Shown one piece after another: positions 24,583-35,768 of a stretch of DNA of 64,000 bases (the first letter of the stretch is position 1; each line of letters starts with the position of its first letter). The DNA lies in NCBI RefSeq assembly GCF_001054325.1, contig NZ_JVVM01000020.1, positions 248,001 through 312,000 of the forward strand, read 5' to 3'. The stretch is from Corynebacterium vitaeruminis. Its GTDB lineage: Bacteria; Actinomycetota; Actinomycetes; Mycobacteriales; Mycobacteriaceae. The notes below the pieces were generated by a model. That model worked only from the letters and a program-made list of their open reading frames with translations. It did no database searches and was not told the DNA's origin. The translations under genes were made by a program, and so were the position numbers.

Positions 24583-25086
24583 CTACCCCTGAATCCCCTT
24601 CACACGACGCCCCAGCGCACGAGTAGCTTCGCGCTCCTCCGTGCGGCGCTTGATGTCCTGGCGCTTGTCATAGTCCTGCTTACCGCGGGCGAGTGCGAGC
24701 TCGACCTTCAAGCGACCGTTGGTGAAGTACAGCTTCAGCGGTACAAGCGTGTTGTTGCCATCGCGGACCTTGCCCCACAGGGTGTCAATCTCCTTGCGGT
24801 GCAACAACAGCTTGCGCGAACGACGCGGCGAGTGATTAGTCCACGAACCGTAGGAATACTCCGGGATATGCAACCCGCGCAGCCACACTTCTCCGTCATC
24901 GATGGTCGCGAAGGCGTCGTTAAGCGATACCTTGCCCTCGCGCAGCGCCTTGACCTCAGTGCCCACGAGAACGACACCGCATTCGTAGGTGTCAAGAATG
25001 TTGTAGTCATGGCGGGCACGACGATTGGTGGCCACCACCGCGTTGTTGGCGCTGACCTTTTCTTTCTTCGACTTCTTCTTGCCCAT
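24583..25086 (-). CDS. smpB: SsrA-binding protein
   Basis: SmpB binds the tRNA-like end of tmRNA and places it in the ribosomal A site. The 167-residue product contains [38 protein letters not shown] and the basic C-terminal tail [20 protein letters not shown] that enters the empty mRNA channel. The ATG at 25086 ([10 protein letters not shown]) gives the usual length; the open frame continues 31 codons upstream without conservation. In several corynebacteria smpB follows prfB-ftsE-ftsX; here it is some 21 kb away from prfB and close to ssrA. Confidence 0.95.
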   Translation of the reverse strand: MGKKKSKKEKVSANNAVVATNRRARHDYNILDTYECGVVLVGTEVKALREGKVSLNDAFATIDDGEVWLRGLHIPEYSYGSWTNHSPRRSRKLLLHRKEIDTLWGKVRDGNNTLVPLKLYFTNGRLKVELALARGKQDYDKRQDIKRRTEEREATRALGRRVKGIQG

Positions 25087-25265
25087 AACCTGCTTAACTC
25101 TAGTCGAAGAAGGTGCACTACAGCTATTCCCTAGATATTCCCTTAACTTTCCTCTTGTGCACCTTCTTGCGGCCAACATACATATGCCCCTGGCCTTTTA
25201 CGTTGTGACGCAACTTACTTTCCCCTAACCTTTTACCAACGTCTAACACAGAGGGATTTATATAT

Positions 25266-26921
25266 ATGGGACAGTCAAAAACGTTGGAACCGGATAAGGT
25301 GCCACCGAAGCCAAAGGGTTTCCTAGCCACACTTGAACGCATCGGCAACGCACTGCCAAATCCGTTTTGGCTGTTCGTGATTCTCGCCGGTGTCGTTATC
25401 GTTTCTTCGTGGATCGGTGCGGCTGTGGGTATGCAGGCCAAGGATCCCGCGTCGGGTGACATCATCGAGGTGGAAAGCCTCGCCACCGCGGAGTACCTGC
25501 AGAAGATGGTCTCTGAGGCGGTAACCAACTTCACGGATTTCGCACCAGTTGGCCTGATCCTGGTGTGCATGCTCGGTGTCGCAATTGCGGAGTACTCCGG
25601 TTACATCGGCTCTGCAATTCGCGCAGCAATTTCCAAGGTTCACTCGCCGGTCCTGCTGACGTTTATTGTCGCGCTGGCTGGCGTGACCGGCTCGATTGCT
25701 TCTGATGCCGTCTATGTCATCCTCATTCCGCTGGGTGCCGCCTCTTTTGCCGCTGTTGGTCGCAACCCGATTGTCGGTGCGATGGTCGCCTTTGCTGCCT
25801 CGTCGGCTGGGTTCAATTCCTCCCTGGTGCTGAACATCACCGATGTGTTGCTAGCGGGTATCTCTACGCATGCGGCGCAGTTCGTGGATCCGGAGTACGT
25901 TGTTTCGCCGCTGGCCAACTACTTCTTCACCATGGCCTCGTCAATTGTGCTGGCGCTGATTATTACCGCTGTCACTGAGCTGTTCATTACCAAGCACGTG
26001 GATAAAACCATTCACGAAGATCACATTGACCACGAAGCTGCTGAGTTCACCAAGCCGGGCGCTTCGGAAGAGGCTGCCGAAGGAAACGCTAGGGAAACGG
26101 ATCAGGACAGCGATTCTGATAGCGATATAGGTAACTCCAGCAATGGCCGCGACAAGCTCGTCCTGAACGACTCCGAACGTCGTGGTCTGCGTTACGGCAA
26201 CATCACCGCCGTTATCTTCCTGGCACTCTGGTTTGCTGCTCTGTTCACCCCGGGCTCGCCCCTGCGCGGTGAGGGCGACGGCATCTTGAATTCCGTACTG
26301 CTTACCGACGTCGTGGTGTCCATCGCCCTCTTCTTCGCCGTGGTCGGTATTGCATACGGCATTGGCGCCAAGACCATCACCTCCTCCGCAGACGTACCCG
26401 CCTTCATGGAACGTGGCCTGGGCACACTGACCACAATGATGGTGCTCTTCTTCGCTGTCTCGCAGTTCACGGCCTACTTCAAGTGGTCCAATATCGGGCA
26501 GTGGACCGCTATCAAGGGCGCCGAATTCCTGACCAAGGCGGATCTGCCGCCGCTGTTGCTCTTTGCTGCCTTCGTCCTGATGGTGGCTGTTCTCAACCTG
26601 CTGATTACCTCGGGTTCCGCACAGTGGGCTCTGATGGCGCCGGTCGTGGTACCGATGCTGATGTACGTCAACGTCTCCCCAGAGGTCTCCCAGCAGCTAT
26701 TCCGTATTGGTGACTCCCCGACCAACATCATTACGCCGATGTCGCCGTACTTTGCGCTGGCGCTGACTTTCCTGCAGAAGTACTACAAGCCGGCGGGTGT
26801 CGGCACGCTGATGTCACTGGCCATCCCGTACTCGCTGTGCATGATGGTGGGCTGGTTCCTATTCTTTGTCGTGTGGTACCTCGCGGGCATTCCGCTGGGG
26901 CCAGGGGTTCCGGTGCGTTAA
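25266..26921 (+). CDS. AbgT-family transporter
   Basis: A 551-residue membrane protein of the AbgT family, whose members take up p-aminobenzoyl-glutamate (AbgT) or export sulfonamides (MtrF, YdaH). Family features are ERIGNALPNPFWLFVILAGV near the N-terminus, the two hairpin-containing repeats, and IGDSPTNIITPMSPYF near the C-terminus. About 11 spans are visible, with a long acidic cytoplasmic loop around residues 250-300 (DQDSDSDSDIGNSSNGRD) that is longer than usual. No abgA/abgB peptidase gene adjoins it, so a drug-efflux role is as likely as folate salvage. Confidence 0.88.
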   Translation: MGQSKTLEPDKVPPKPKGFLATLERIGNALPNPFWLFVILAGVVIVSSWIGAAVGMQAKDPASGDIIEVESLATAEYLQKMVSEAVTNFTDFAPVGLILVCMLGVAIAEYSGYIGSAIRAAISKVHSPVLLTFIVALAGVTGSIASDAVYVILIPLGAASFAAVGRNPIVGAMVAFAASSAGFNSSLVLNITDVLLAGISTHAAQFVDPEYVVSPLANYFFTMASSIVLALIITAVTELFITKHVDKTIHEDHIDHEAAEFTKPGASEEAAEGNARETDQDSDSDSDIGNSSNGRDKLVLNDSERRGLRYGNITAVIFLALWFAALFTPGSPLRGEGDGILNSVLLTDVVVSIALFFAVVGIAYGIGAKTITSSADVPAFMERGLGTLTTMMVLFFAVSQFTAYFKWSNIGQWTAIKGAEFLTKADLPPLLLFAAFVLMVAVLNLLITSGSAQWALMAPVVVPMLMYVNVSPEVSQQLFRIGDSPTNIITPMSPYFALALTFLQKYYKPAGVGTLMSLAIPYSLCMMVGWFLFFVVWYLAGIPLGPGVPVR

Positions 26922-26940
26922 CTCACAGCCACTAGGATAT

Positions 26941-26975
26941 TGAGGGATTGGTCGAATTTTTCGGTCAATCCCTCA
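26941..26975 (+). terminator. Terminator after the AbgT gene
   Basis: TGAGGGATTG (26941-26950) pairs with CAATCCCTCA (26966-26975), with TTTTT in the loop and a short T-rich tail (CTTATTT). Confidence 0.8.
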
Positions 26976-27084
26976 CTTATTTGCGGTACTCCGGCTTAGT
27001 ATTGCGTACGGTCGCCACCACAACGGGCGTCGTAAAGCGAAAACGTACACACATTGAGCACACACTGAGACGCGGATATAACCT

Positions 27085-27852
27085 ATGCCAACAAAGCACC
27101 TAAAATTTACGGGATCGACCGGCGAGACTCTGGCTGCATCAATTGATTTGCCGGACGGTAAGCCACGCGCGTGGGCGCTATTTGGTCATTGTTTCACGTG
27201 TAATCGGATGGTGCCCGGCGCGTCACGCACCTGCAAGGCGCTGGCTAAGAAGGGCATTGCGGCGTTCCGGTTCGACTTCACTGGTCTTGGGCAGTCCACT
27301 GGCGATTTCGGTGAGACGACGTTCCAGACCAACATCGATGACCTTAAGGCCGCCTACGAGTTCATGGAGGCAGAATTTGAGGCCCCCTCGCTGCTGATTG
27401 GGCACTCGCTCGGTGGCGCAGCGGCGCTGAACGCCGGCCACGATATGCCGAAGGTCAAAGCGGTAGCGACAATCGGTGCCCCCTTCGATCCGGCACACTC
27501 GATTGTGCGCATCGCCGGTGACATTTCGACGGTCGATGAGCACGGCACGCAGGTTCTGCAGATTGAAGGTCGTGGCATTCCCATCTCCCGTGAGTTCCTG
27601 GAAGTGTTGGCGGACTACAACCCGGAGGTTTATCTCAGCCAGCTGCGCAAGCCACTGCTTATTCTGCACTCCCCGACCGACCAGACTGTTGGTATCGATA
27701 GCGCCCAGAAGATTTTCCAGGTCTCTCGCTATCCAAAGTCCCTGATGAGCTTGGATCGTGCGGATCACTTACTCACTCGTGCAAAGTCCGCCGCGCGCGC
27801 TGCTGACCTGATTTATGCGTGGGCGGATAGCTATCTTCCAGAGGCTGAATAG
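27085..27852 (+). CDS. Alpha/beta hydrolase
   Basis: A 255-residue soluble hydrolase with nucleophile elbow GHSLGG (Ser near 109), the oxyanion strand ALFGHCFTCNRMVPGASRT, Asp in HSPTDQTVGI and His in DRADHLL. The N-terminal KFTGSTGETLAASIDLP is typical of the family that is often joined or linked to an OsmC-type peroxidase domain; no OsmC gene is present here. The substrate is unknown. It precedes the CDF gene by 20 bases and probably shares its transcript. Confidence 0.85.
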   Translation: MPTKHLKFTGSTGETLAASIDLPDGKPRAWALFGHCFTCNRMVPGASRTCKALAKKGIAAFRFDFTGLGQSTGDFGETTFQTNIDDLKAAYEFMEAEFEAPSLLIGHSLGGAAALNAGHDMPKVKAVATIGAPFDPAHSIVRIAGDISTVDEHGTQVLQIEGRGIPISREFLEVLADYNPEVYLSQLRKPLLILHSPTDQTVGIDSAQKIFQVSRYPKSLMSLDRADHLLTRAKSAARAADLIYAWADSYLPEAE

Positions 27853-27872
27853 CCCCGTTATCATTAAGGGTT

Positions 27873-28841
27873 ATGGACACTACTGAACACTCTGGCCACT
27901 CACACGGCCACGACCACGGCCACTCACACGGCCATGACCACGCTCATATTGACCCCGCGAATACTCCTGCCCGCCGCCTGCTCGCGGCTGCGGGTCTGAC
28001 TCTTGTCGTATTTCTCGCCGAGCTCATCGGTGGCTTGGTTTCGGGTTCGCTGGCGCTGCTGGCAGATGCCGGTCATATGGTGACGGACTCCGCGGGCCTG
28101 CTGATGGCAGTTGCCGGTTTGGCTATCGCCCAGCGCGGCGCCAATCACCGCGCGACATACGGGTACCGTCGTGTTGAGGTTCTGACTGCCCTCGTCAACG
28201 GTCTGACAGTTTTCATCATTGCCGCTGTGATTCTCTGGGGCGCAATCAGGCGTTTTGGCTCCCCAGAACAATCGGAAATTCAGACCACGTCGATGCTCAT
28301 CATCGCGGTCATCGGCCTGCTCACCAATGTTATTGCGGCCTTTCTGCTCGCGGGGGCTGCCAAGGAAAGCGTCAACGTCCGCGGTGCGTATCTGCATGTG
28401 CTTGTCGACGCCGCTGGTTCGGTTGCCGTCATTATCTCCGCTATCGCTATCGCATACACCGGCTGGACTGCCATCGACTCTGTGGTCTCCATCGTGATTG
28501 CGCTCTTCATCGTCCCCCGAGCCGCCGTTCTGGTGCGCGACTGTCTCCACGTGTTGCTGGAGTACACCCCGAAGGGCGTCGACACTGAGAAAATCACTGC
28601 TGACCTGTCCGGCCTAGAGGGAGTGGTCGATGTCCACGATCTCCACGTCTGGTCCCTCAACGGCAGCGACCTGCTGGCATCTGTTCACCTCGTGCGCTGT
28701 GACACGCTCCCCAACGGCGACGAGCACGCATTGCTCGACCGTGCGCAGGCACTGCTTCACGACGTCCACGGGATTGAACACGCCACGGTGCAAATTGAAA
28801 GAACCGGGCACGCTGACCACGAGTACCCGGCTCATACCTAG
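27873..28841 (+). CDS. Cation diffusion facilitator (zinc-type metal exporter)
   Basis: A 322-residue CDF exporter of the CzcD/ZitB kind, which expels Zn, or possibly Co or Cd, in exchange for protons. The N-terminus is histidine-rich (HSGHSHGHDHGHSHGHDHAH), a metal-capturing stretch. Transport-site motifs HMVTDSAGLL (with ADAGH just before it) and HVLVDAAGSVAV supply the two paired histidine-aspartate ligands. Six spans are followed by a C-terminal cytoplasmic domain (VVDVHDLHVWSLNGSDLLAS). No metal regulator gene adjoins it. Confidence 0.92.
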   Translation: MDTTEHSGHSHGHDHGHSHGHDHAHIDPANTPARRLLAAAGLTLVVFLAELIGGLVSGSLALLADAGHMVTDSAGLLMAVAGLAIAQRGANHRATYGYRRVEVLTALVNGLTVFIIAAVILWGAIRRFGSPEQSEIQTTSMLIIAVIGLLTNVIAAFLLAGAAKESVNVRGAYLHVLVDAAGSVAVIISAIAIAYTGWTAIDSVVSIVIALFIVPRAAVLVRDCLHVLLEYTPKGVDTEKITADLSGLEGVVDVHDLHVWSLNGSDLLASVHLVRCDTLPNGDEHALLDRAQALLHDVHGIEHATVQIERTGHADHEYPAHT

Positions 28842-28870
28842 GGTGCTCGGCTAGTAGCTGAAGTGAGGTG

Positions 28871-30700
28871 CTAGCCCTCGAGCTGCTCCCCCAGCTCCAG
28901 CCACTCCATCTCCAGCTCTGACTTCTGCTCAGCCACCTCACCTGCCTGGCGATCCAGATCCGCAAGTTTCTGGGTATCCAGATTGGCTACGTCAGCGCTT
29001 GCCTCCGCCATCTGCGCGTGCAGTTCACTTTCCTGCTGACTCAGCTTCGCCATCTTCCGCTCCAGGGCACTCATCTTCTTTTGCAGAGCATGAGCCTGTG
29101 CGGCCGAGAGCTTAGGTTCCTCCGCCGCTGAATCCTCACCACGAGCCTGTGTGCGACCGGCACTTGATTGAGAGGTACCGCCGCTAGCGGCCGAGTCAGC
29201 CAGCTGCGCGCGGCGCTCCAGGTACTGACCAATCCCGCCAGGCAGGTTCGTCAGCTCGCCGTCGCCGAAGAGGGCCCAAGTCGAATCGGCGATACGCTCA
29301 ATTAAATAGCGGTCGTGCGAGATGACCACCAGTGTGCCCGGCCAATTGTCCAGCAGGTCTTCCAATTCCTGCAGCGTATCAATATCCAGGTCATTCGTCG
29401 GCTCGTCGAGCAGCAGGAAGTTCGGCTCACTCATCAACACGCGTGTGAGTTGCAAGCGGCGACGCTCACCACCGGAGAGGTCTGCGATTGGGGTGCGCTG
29501 CCGCTTCGGGGAAAAACCCAGTCGCTCCGCCAGTTGCGAGGCGCTAATCTGCTTCTTGCCCAGGTCAATGTAGGTCGCCACGTCCTCCACAGCGTCGAGC
29601 ACACGCATATCCAGCGGCAGATCATCGAGCTCCTGTCGCAGCCAACCCAGGCGCACCGTCTTGCCCTCAATCCGCTTGCCATCGCTTAAGGGGTAGTCTC
29701 CCGCCAATGCGCGCAACAAAGTCGTCTTACCCGAGCCGTTGACACCGACCAGGCCAATGCGCTCGCCGGGGGCCAGACGCCACGTGACGTCGTTAAGCAA
29801 TTCCCTACCATCGGGCGTTTCCAGGGACGCATGCTCTAGCTCCACGACCACCTTGCCCTGTCGACGCTGCGAAAACGCCATCAACTCCACGGAATCACGC
29901 GGCGCCGGGACATCGGCGATGAGAGCCTCAGCTGCTTCGATGCGGTAGCGAGGCTTCGACGTGCGGGCCGGCGCACCCCGGCGCAACCACGCGAGTTCCT
30001 TACGCGCAAGGTTCTGGCGACGCTGCTCGGCGGCATCGGCTTGGCGCGCACGCTCGGCACGCGCGAACGTCCAGTCGTTGTAACCGCCATCGTAAAAATC
30101 GACGGTGCCGTCGTGGACTTCCCACGTCTTCGTGGCAACGGTATCCAGAAACCAACGATCGTGCGTGACGACGACCAGGGCTGCCCGGCGCGAAAGGACA
30201 TGATCGGCCAACCACTGCACACCCTCAATATCGAGGTGGTTCGTTGGCTCATCGAGAATGAGCAGATCCAGATCGCGGACCAGTGCGGCCGCCAGGTTAA
30301 CGCGACGGCGCTCACCACCGGAGAGATTGGCGACCTTGGTATCCATACCGAGGTCATTGATACCGATGCCATCGAGGACCTCGCGGATGGAAGCGTTACC
30401 CGCCCACTCGTGTTCAGCGAGTCCCAGCGGTGCAATGACGCACTCAAACACGGTGGAATTCGGGTCGAGTTCGGCGCCCTGGGTGACATGCGCCATGGCC
30501 ATGTCGTTGGCTCGCGAAATACGTCCGGAGTCCGCCGGCTCCACGCCTGCCAGAATCTTCAGCAGTGTGGACTTGCCGCCACCGTTCAAACCGACAACGC
30601 CGATGCGGTCGCCCTCTTGAACGCCGAGGCTGACGCCGTCGAGCAGAGTCTTGAGCCCGAAGGACTTAGAAATATTCTCGCAATTAATCAGATTCGCCAT
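28871..30700 (-). CDS. ABC-F ATPase (Uup-like)
   Basis: A 609-residue ATPase with two complete nucleotide-binding domains and no membrane part, so it acts on ribosomes or nucleic acid rather than in transport. First domain: GLNGGGKST, LSGGERRR, LLILDEPTNHLD. Second: GVNGSGKTT, LSGGERRR, LLLDEPTNDLD. A linker (FARAERARQADAAEQRRQNL) lies between, and a C-terminal coiled coil of about 80 residues (QKKMSALERKMAKLSQQESE) is typical of Uup, which works in DNA repair and ribosome assembly. Its start overlaps the end of the Nudix gene by 17 bases, so both are translated from one message. Confidence 0.88.
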   Translation of the reverse strand: MANLINCENISKSFGLKTLLDGVSLGVQEGDRIGVVGLNGGGKSTLLKILAGVEPADSGRISRANDMAMAHVTQGAELDPNSTVFECVIAPLGLAEHEWAGNASIREVLDGIGINDLGMDTKVANLSGGERRRVNLAAALVRDLDLLILDEPTNHLDIEGVQWLADHVLSRRAALVVVTHDRWFLDTVATKTWEVHDGTVDFYDGGYNDWTFARAERARQADAAEQRRQNLARKELAWLRRGAPARTSKPRYRIEAAEALIADVPAPRDSVELMAFSQRRQGKVVVELEHASLETPDGRELLNDVTWRLAPGERIGLVGVNGSGKTTLLRALAGDYPLSDGKRIEGKTVRLGWLRQELDDLPLDMRVLDAVEDVATYIDLGKKQISASQLAERLGFSPKRQRTPIADLSGGERRRLQLTRVLMSEPNFLLLDEPTNDLDIDTLQELEDLLDNWPGTLVVISHDRYLIERIADSTWALFGDGELTNLPGGIGQYLERRAQLADSAASGGTSQSSAGRTQARGEDSAAEEPKLSAAQAHALQKKMSALERKMAKLSQQESELHAQMAEASADVANLDTQKLADLDRQAGEVAEQKSELEMEWLELGEQLEG

Positions 30701-31199
30701 GATGAGTATTTATTGTGCCCCATTCGACGTTGCCAAGCACACGCCGGACATACCAGGCCACCGGCAGCTCATCGAACTGCTCTCGGGTTACCCATTTAAA
30801 CTCCGGATGCTCGCCGCTGAGCTGGACATTCTGCGTGTCGTCAGCCTCGCGCACTAGGAAGGTCACTGTGTGGAAACGGAAGTTCTCCCCGCCCAAATCA
30901 GGATTGGAATAATGCGCAAACTCGCTGACCTCCGCTGCGCGCAGACCGGCCTCTTCGCGCAGTTCGCGCACAGCGGCCTCTGACGGTTCTTCCCCGGCAT
31001 CGAGTTTGCCGCCGGGCAAATCCCATTGGCCACCGAGGAATCCATCGTATTCACGCAGCAGAAGCAGCAGGCGACTACCTCGGAAAACTATGCAGTTGCA
31101 TACCCAGCCATCGTCGTCAGGCCAGTACTTTGTGCACGCCAAACCGCGTGGTTCGCGCCGACTGCTTTCGGGGCTGCTGGGGTTGTCATCACGGTGCAT
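30684..31199 (-). CDS. Nudix hydrolase
   Basis: A Nudix enzyme that cleaves a nucleoside-diphosphate-linked compound. The full Nudix box is present: GGKLDAGEEPSEAAVRELRE followed by EAGL. NQ-DLPGG-type sequence (QWDLPGGK) and SNPDLGGENFRFHTVTFLV are also family-like. I chose the ATG at 31199 (171 residues); an upstream ATG at 31304 would add 35 residues (MDARSTPFCSEPIAK...) and cannot be excluded. The gene overlaps the ABC-F start by 17 bases. The substrate is unknown. Confidence 0.8.
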   Translation of the reverse strand: MHRDDNPSSPESSRREPRGLACTKYWPDDDGWVCNCIVFRGSRLLLLLREYDGFLGGQWDLPGGKLDAGEEPSEAAVRELREEAGLRAAEVSEFAHYSNPDLGGENFRFHTVTFLVREADDTQNVQLSGEHPEFKWVTREQFDELPVAWYVRRVLGNVEWGTINTHHGESD

Positions 31200-31430
31200 G
31201 AAGGGTGTGCCTGCCTTCTTCAGTTCTGTTCTTAGCGCGTTTTTGACGCTTGTTCCTACTTTAGCGATGGGCTCACTACAAAAGGGTGTACTGCGCGCAT
31301 CCACCGATGAGACTTAGTGAATGTCAGTAATTTATAATTCACAAATATTCTTTTGCCACTAAATTTTCCTGGCGCCGCGACGACACTTCATCACTGCGCT
31401 TTTAGTTATTGAAAGAACTCCCTTACCTCC

Positions 31431-33479
31431 ATGCCTCGTCCAGTAAAACACCCTGAGCAGTATGTACCGGCTCTCGACGGCATCCGTACCATCGCGGTCG
31501 CGCTTGTAGTCCTCTACCACCTGGCAGTGCCGGGTTTCGGCGGCGGCCTACTCGGTGTCGCTGTCTTCTTCACCCTGTCGGGCTACTTGATCACCACAAA
31601 CCTGGTCAACTCCAAGCTCCGCCACGACACCTTCCGCTTAAAGACCTTCTGGTTCCGACGTTTCCGGCGGCTCCTGCCGGCTGTGATTACCACGCTGATT
31701 ACGGTCATGTTCCTCACCATCGCGTTTCGCCCCGAGGACACCGCCAAGACCGGTTGGCAAGCACTGTCTGCACTGTTTTACGTGAATAACTGGCATACCA
31801 TCGCCGCCGGTGAATCCTACTTTGACAAGTTCGCCGGTCTCGGCCCGCTGGATCACATGTGGTCACTGTCCATCGAGGAACAGTTCTACATCATCTGGCC
31901 CATCATCCTGGTTGTGCTCTTTGCTGTACTGCGCGGTCGTCGTCGTATCGTCGCCGCCACCATCACACTGACAGTCGCGTCGTTTGGGCTGATGTGGGGG
32001 CTGGCGTCCGCCGGCGCCGACCACACGCGCATCTATGAAGGAACGGACACCCGTGCAGGTGGGTTGCTGCTCGGCGCGGCACTGGCCATCGCCCTTGCTT
32101 TTCGACGTCACGAGGGTGCCACCGCTACCTTGAACCGTGGCCTGTCCGGACTGCTGGGACTCATCGGTCTCGCCGGTATTCTTGCGCTAGCCACGCAGAC
32201 TTCGCAGCGAGGACTCTTCCTCTACCAAGGCGGTCTCATTCTCGCGACCATTGCGAGCGTGCTGGTTATCATGGCCGGGCTAAATCGTGAGAGTCTTTTC
32301 AGCCGTGTGTTGGGCGCCACCCCAATGCGCTGGCTAGGTGAGCGGTCTTATGGCATCTACCTGTGGCATATGCCCATCATCGCTTTCCTTCCCCGCCAGT
32401 GGCTGCCGGGGACTGCAGAGAACACAGCTGTCGCCTGGGCAACCAGTGCACTGGTATTTGTCGGCTCGACCCTCCTGGCTGCCATCAGTTGGGTGATATT
32501 GGAAGATCCGATTCGTCGTTACGGCATTGTCGAGCCGCTGCGTGAACGCCTGCAGGCACGCCGTGCCCGCCGCGCTGACAACGAGGACGCCAAGGAATAT
32601 GTGCCCCACTACATGGGGGCGTTCCCCGCAACCTCGACCATCACGATGCTGGCACTGATTGTCATCGGTGCACCGCTGCTCATCAGCGGTACTGACAACC
32701 GTGGCGGCGGCAATGGTGGCGCCGGCGTGGTCATGGAACTGCCAAAGGATGCCGCGCAGAAGTCCGCATCGGGAAGTAAGGCAGCCGGGAATACGAAGGC
32801 TTCTGCTGATGCACGGATGCGCTGCACGACGGTTGTTCATGTCGGTGACTCGACCTCCATTGGCCTGTTTGACCCTAACCAAGTGCCGGAAGGCGCCGAC
32901 ACTGGCTTCCAGACCTATCTCGACCGTGGCGCTGAGGAAGTTACCGACAGCGTTTTCGGTGCCCGTGCGACCAACCAGGGCTATCTGGACTACCCCTCTG
33001 CCGTGCAATCGGTCACCGAATTGCTGAGCATGGGCCAGGATGAGGATACTTGCTGGGTCATTGCCACCGGTGTCAACGACGCGGCGAACTACGCGGCCCT
33101 GCCGGACTACGGCTACGAGCAGAATCCTGAAGAAATCAAGGCAAACATCCGCACCATGCTGGACCTTCTCAAGGGACAGATGGTCATGTGGAATACGGTC
33201 GGCACCTACCAGCCTTCGGATGCCTACTACAACAACGACAACATGAAGCTGTTTAACAAGCTGTTGACCGAAGTCGCCAAGGAGTACCCGAATGTTGCTA
33301 TTTGGGACTGGGCATCCGAGGTCTCGGAACACAGCGACTGGTTCATCCCCGGCGATGGCACACACTACCTACCAGAGGGCAATGCCGAGCGCGCGAAGCG
33401 CTTCGCCAGCGCTCTGGCTAATGCCTTCCCTGAAGGTGGCAAGGGGCACAAGCCAGCTAAGAAGATTGTCAACAGCTAG
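31431..33479 (+). CDS. Acyltransferase-3 / SGNH fusion (OafA-like)
   Basis: A 682-residue protein. Residues 10-360 form an integral-membrane acyltransferase-3 domain of about ten spans (YVPALDGIRTIAVALVVLYH and the key His in it; SIEEQFYIIWPI; WLGERSYGIYLWHMPII). The C-terminal 240 residues are an extracytoplasmic SGNH domain with GDSTSIGLF, VIATGVNDAAN and DGTHYLPEG. Such fusions O-acetylate cell-wall or surface polysaccharide: the membrane part passes an acyl group across, and the SGNH part attaches it. The target polymer is not evident; arabinogalactan is one possibility in corynebacteria. Confidence 0.87.
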   Translation: MPRPVKHPEQYVPALDGIRTIAVALVVLYHLAVPGFGGGLLGVAVFFTLSGYLITTNLVNSKLRHDTFRLKTFWFRRFRRLLPAVITTLITVMFLTIAFRPEDTAKTGWQALSALFYVNNWHTIAAGESYFDKFAGLGPLDHMWSLSIEEQFYIIWPIILVVLFAVLRGRRRIVAATITLTVASFGLMWGLASAGADHTRIYEGTDTRAGGLLLGAALAIALAFRRHEGATATLNRGLSGLLGLIGLAGILALATQTSQRGLFLYQGGLILATIASVLVIMAGLNRESLFSRVLGATPMRWLGERSYGIYLWHMPIIAFLPRQWLPGTAENTAVAWATSALVFVGSTLLAAISWVILEDPIRRYGIVEPLRERLQARRARRADNEDAKEYVPHYMGAFPATSTITMLALIVIGAPLLISGTDNRGGGNGGAGVVMELPKDAAQKSASGSKAAGNTKASADARMRCTTVVHVGDSTSIGLFDPNQVPEGADTGFQTYLDRGAEEVTDSVFGARATNQGYLDYPSAVQSVTELLSMGQDEDTCWVIATGVNDAANYAALPDYGYEQNPEEIKANIRTMLDLLKGQMVMWNTVGTYQPSDAYYNNDNMKLFNKLLTEVAKEYPNVAIWDWASEVSEHSDWFIPGDGTHYLPEGNAERAKRFASALANAFPEGGKGHKPAKKIVNS

Positions 33480-33488
33480 TTCAGCTAG

Positions 33489-34385
33489 TTACGAGCGAGT
33501 GGCCTCAGCAAGGCGAACGAAATCGGCGATGTCGAGCTTTTCGCCTCGCTGTTTGGGGTCAATCCCCGCTGCCACGAGTGCCTCCTCGGCCGCGGCACCA
33601 GATCCGTAAATTCCCGACAGGGCTGCCCGGAGCGTCTTGCGGCGTTGCGCAAACGCAGCGTCGATAAGCGGGAAGAGGCGCGCGCGGAACTGCGGCGAGA
33701 TTTCCCACGGCGCCTCGGGGGCATCGGAGGTCGTGGGACCATCGGAGCGGGAATAGCAGTCAATGCGCACAAGACCAGAGTCAACCTTGGGGGCCGGCCA
33801 GAAAACGTGCGGGCCAATGGCACCTGCGCGGCGCACTGTGCCGTAGTAGGCGGCCTTGACACTGGGGACTCCGTAGATCTTGGAGCCCGGCTGAGCCGCC
33901 AGCCGGTCAGCGACCTCGGACTGCACCATCACGAGCACACGGCGGATGGTGGGAAGCTCGGCCAGCATGTGCAGCAGTACCGGTACCGAAACGTTGTACG
34001 GAAGGTTAGCCACCAGTGCATCCGGCGAGGTCTGAAAGTCCTCGCGGCTGACCTTCAGCGCGTCTTTCTCAATGAGCTCGAGTTCACAGCTCTCGGCGCG
34101 CTCGGCGACTGTCTGGGGCAAACGCTCCGCCAACCGCGGATCGATTTCGACAGCCGCGGCACGACCACAGTGCTCGAGCAATCCCAGGGTCAGAGAGCCT
34201 AGGCCGGGGCCGACCTCAACAGGGTAGGAATCCTCCGACAAATCGGCCGCAGCGACAATTCGACGCACGGTGTTGGCGTCATGGACGAAGTTCTGTCCCA
34301 ATTTCTTCGTCGGGACAATATCCAACTGCGCCGCCAAGTCACGTACTTCGACCGGCCCCAAGAAAGAAACTTCTGCTTTAGTCAC
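33489..34385 (-). CDS. rsmA: 16S rRNA dimethyladenosine transferase
   Basis: RsmA (KsgA) dimethylates two adenosines near the 3' end of 16S rRNA during small-subunit assembly; loss gives kasugamycin resistance. The 298-residue product shows the SAM-binding [26 protein letters not shown] near the N-terminus and the catalytic [11 protein letters not shown]. It is the last gene of a leftward group (tatD, rpf2-type, rsmA), a common actinobacterial order, and is convergent with the acyltransferase gene. Confidence 0.95.
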   Translation of the reverse strand: MTKAEVSFLGPVEVRDLAAQLDIVPTKKLGQNFVHDANTVRRIVAAADLSEDSYPVEVGPGLGSLTLGLLEHCGRAAAVEIDPRLAERLPQTVAERAESCELELIEKDALKVSREDFQTSPDALVANLPYNVSVPVLLHMLAELPTIRRVLVMVQSEVADRLAAQPGSKIYGVPSVKAAYYGTVRRAGAIGPHVFWPAPKVDSGLVRIDCYSRSDGPTTSDAPEAPWEISPQFRARLFPLIDAAFAQRRKTLRAALSGIYGSGAAAEEALVAAGIDPKQRGEKLDIADFVRLAEATRS

Positions 34386-34450
34386 AGTTAGATACTACGG
34401 GGTCAACACAAAAATAGTTTTAGCTAGTTTTTGACTAGTCTGACCTAGCC

Positions 34451-35623
<1,173 letters not shown>

Positions 35624-35768
35624 TTAGCAGGTGTAAGAGATACAGTTTGTAACAGTACGGTAAAGATTCAGTGTTGTCTAAAATATATCGATAAAAGTGA
35701 CGGGAAATACAGCAAACCACCCCGGCTGCATTCCTACAGCTCAGGGGCGGTAATACGTCGGCACGTGC

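Noticed and set aside
32334-33365. Minus-strand frame of 343 codons
   Set aside because: Antisense to the SGNH part of the acyltransferase fusion.
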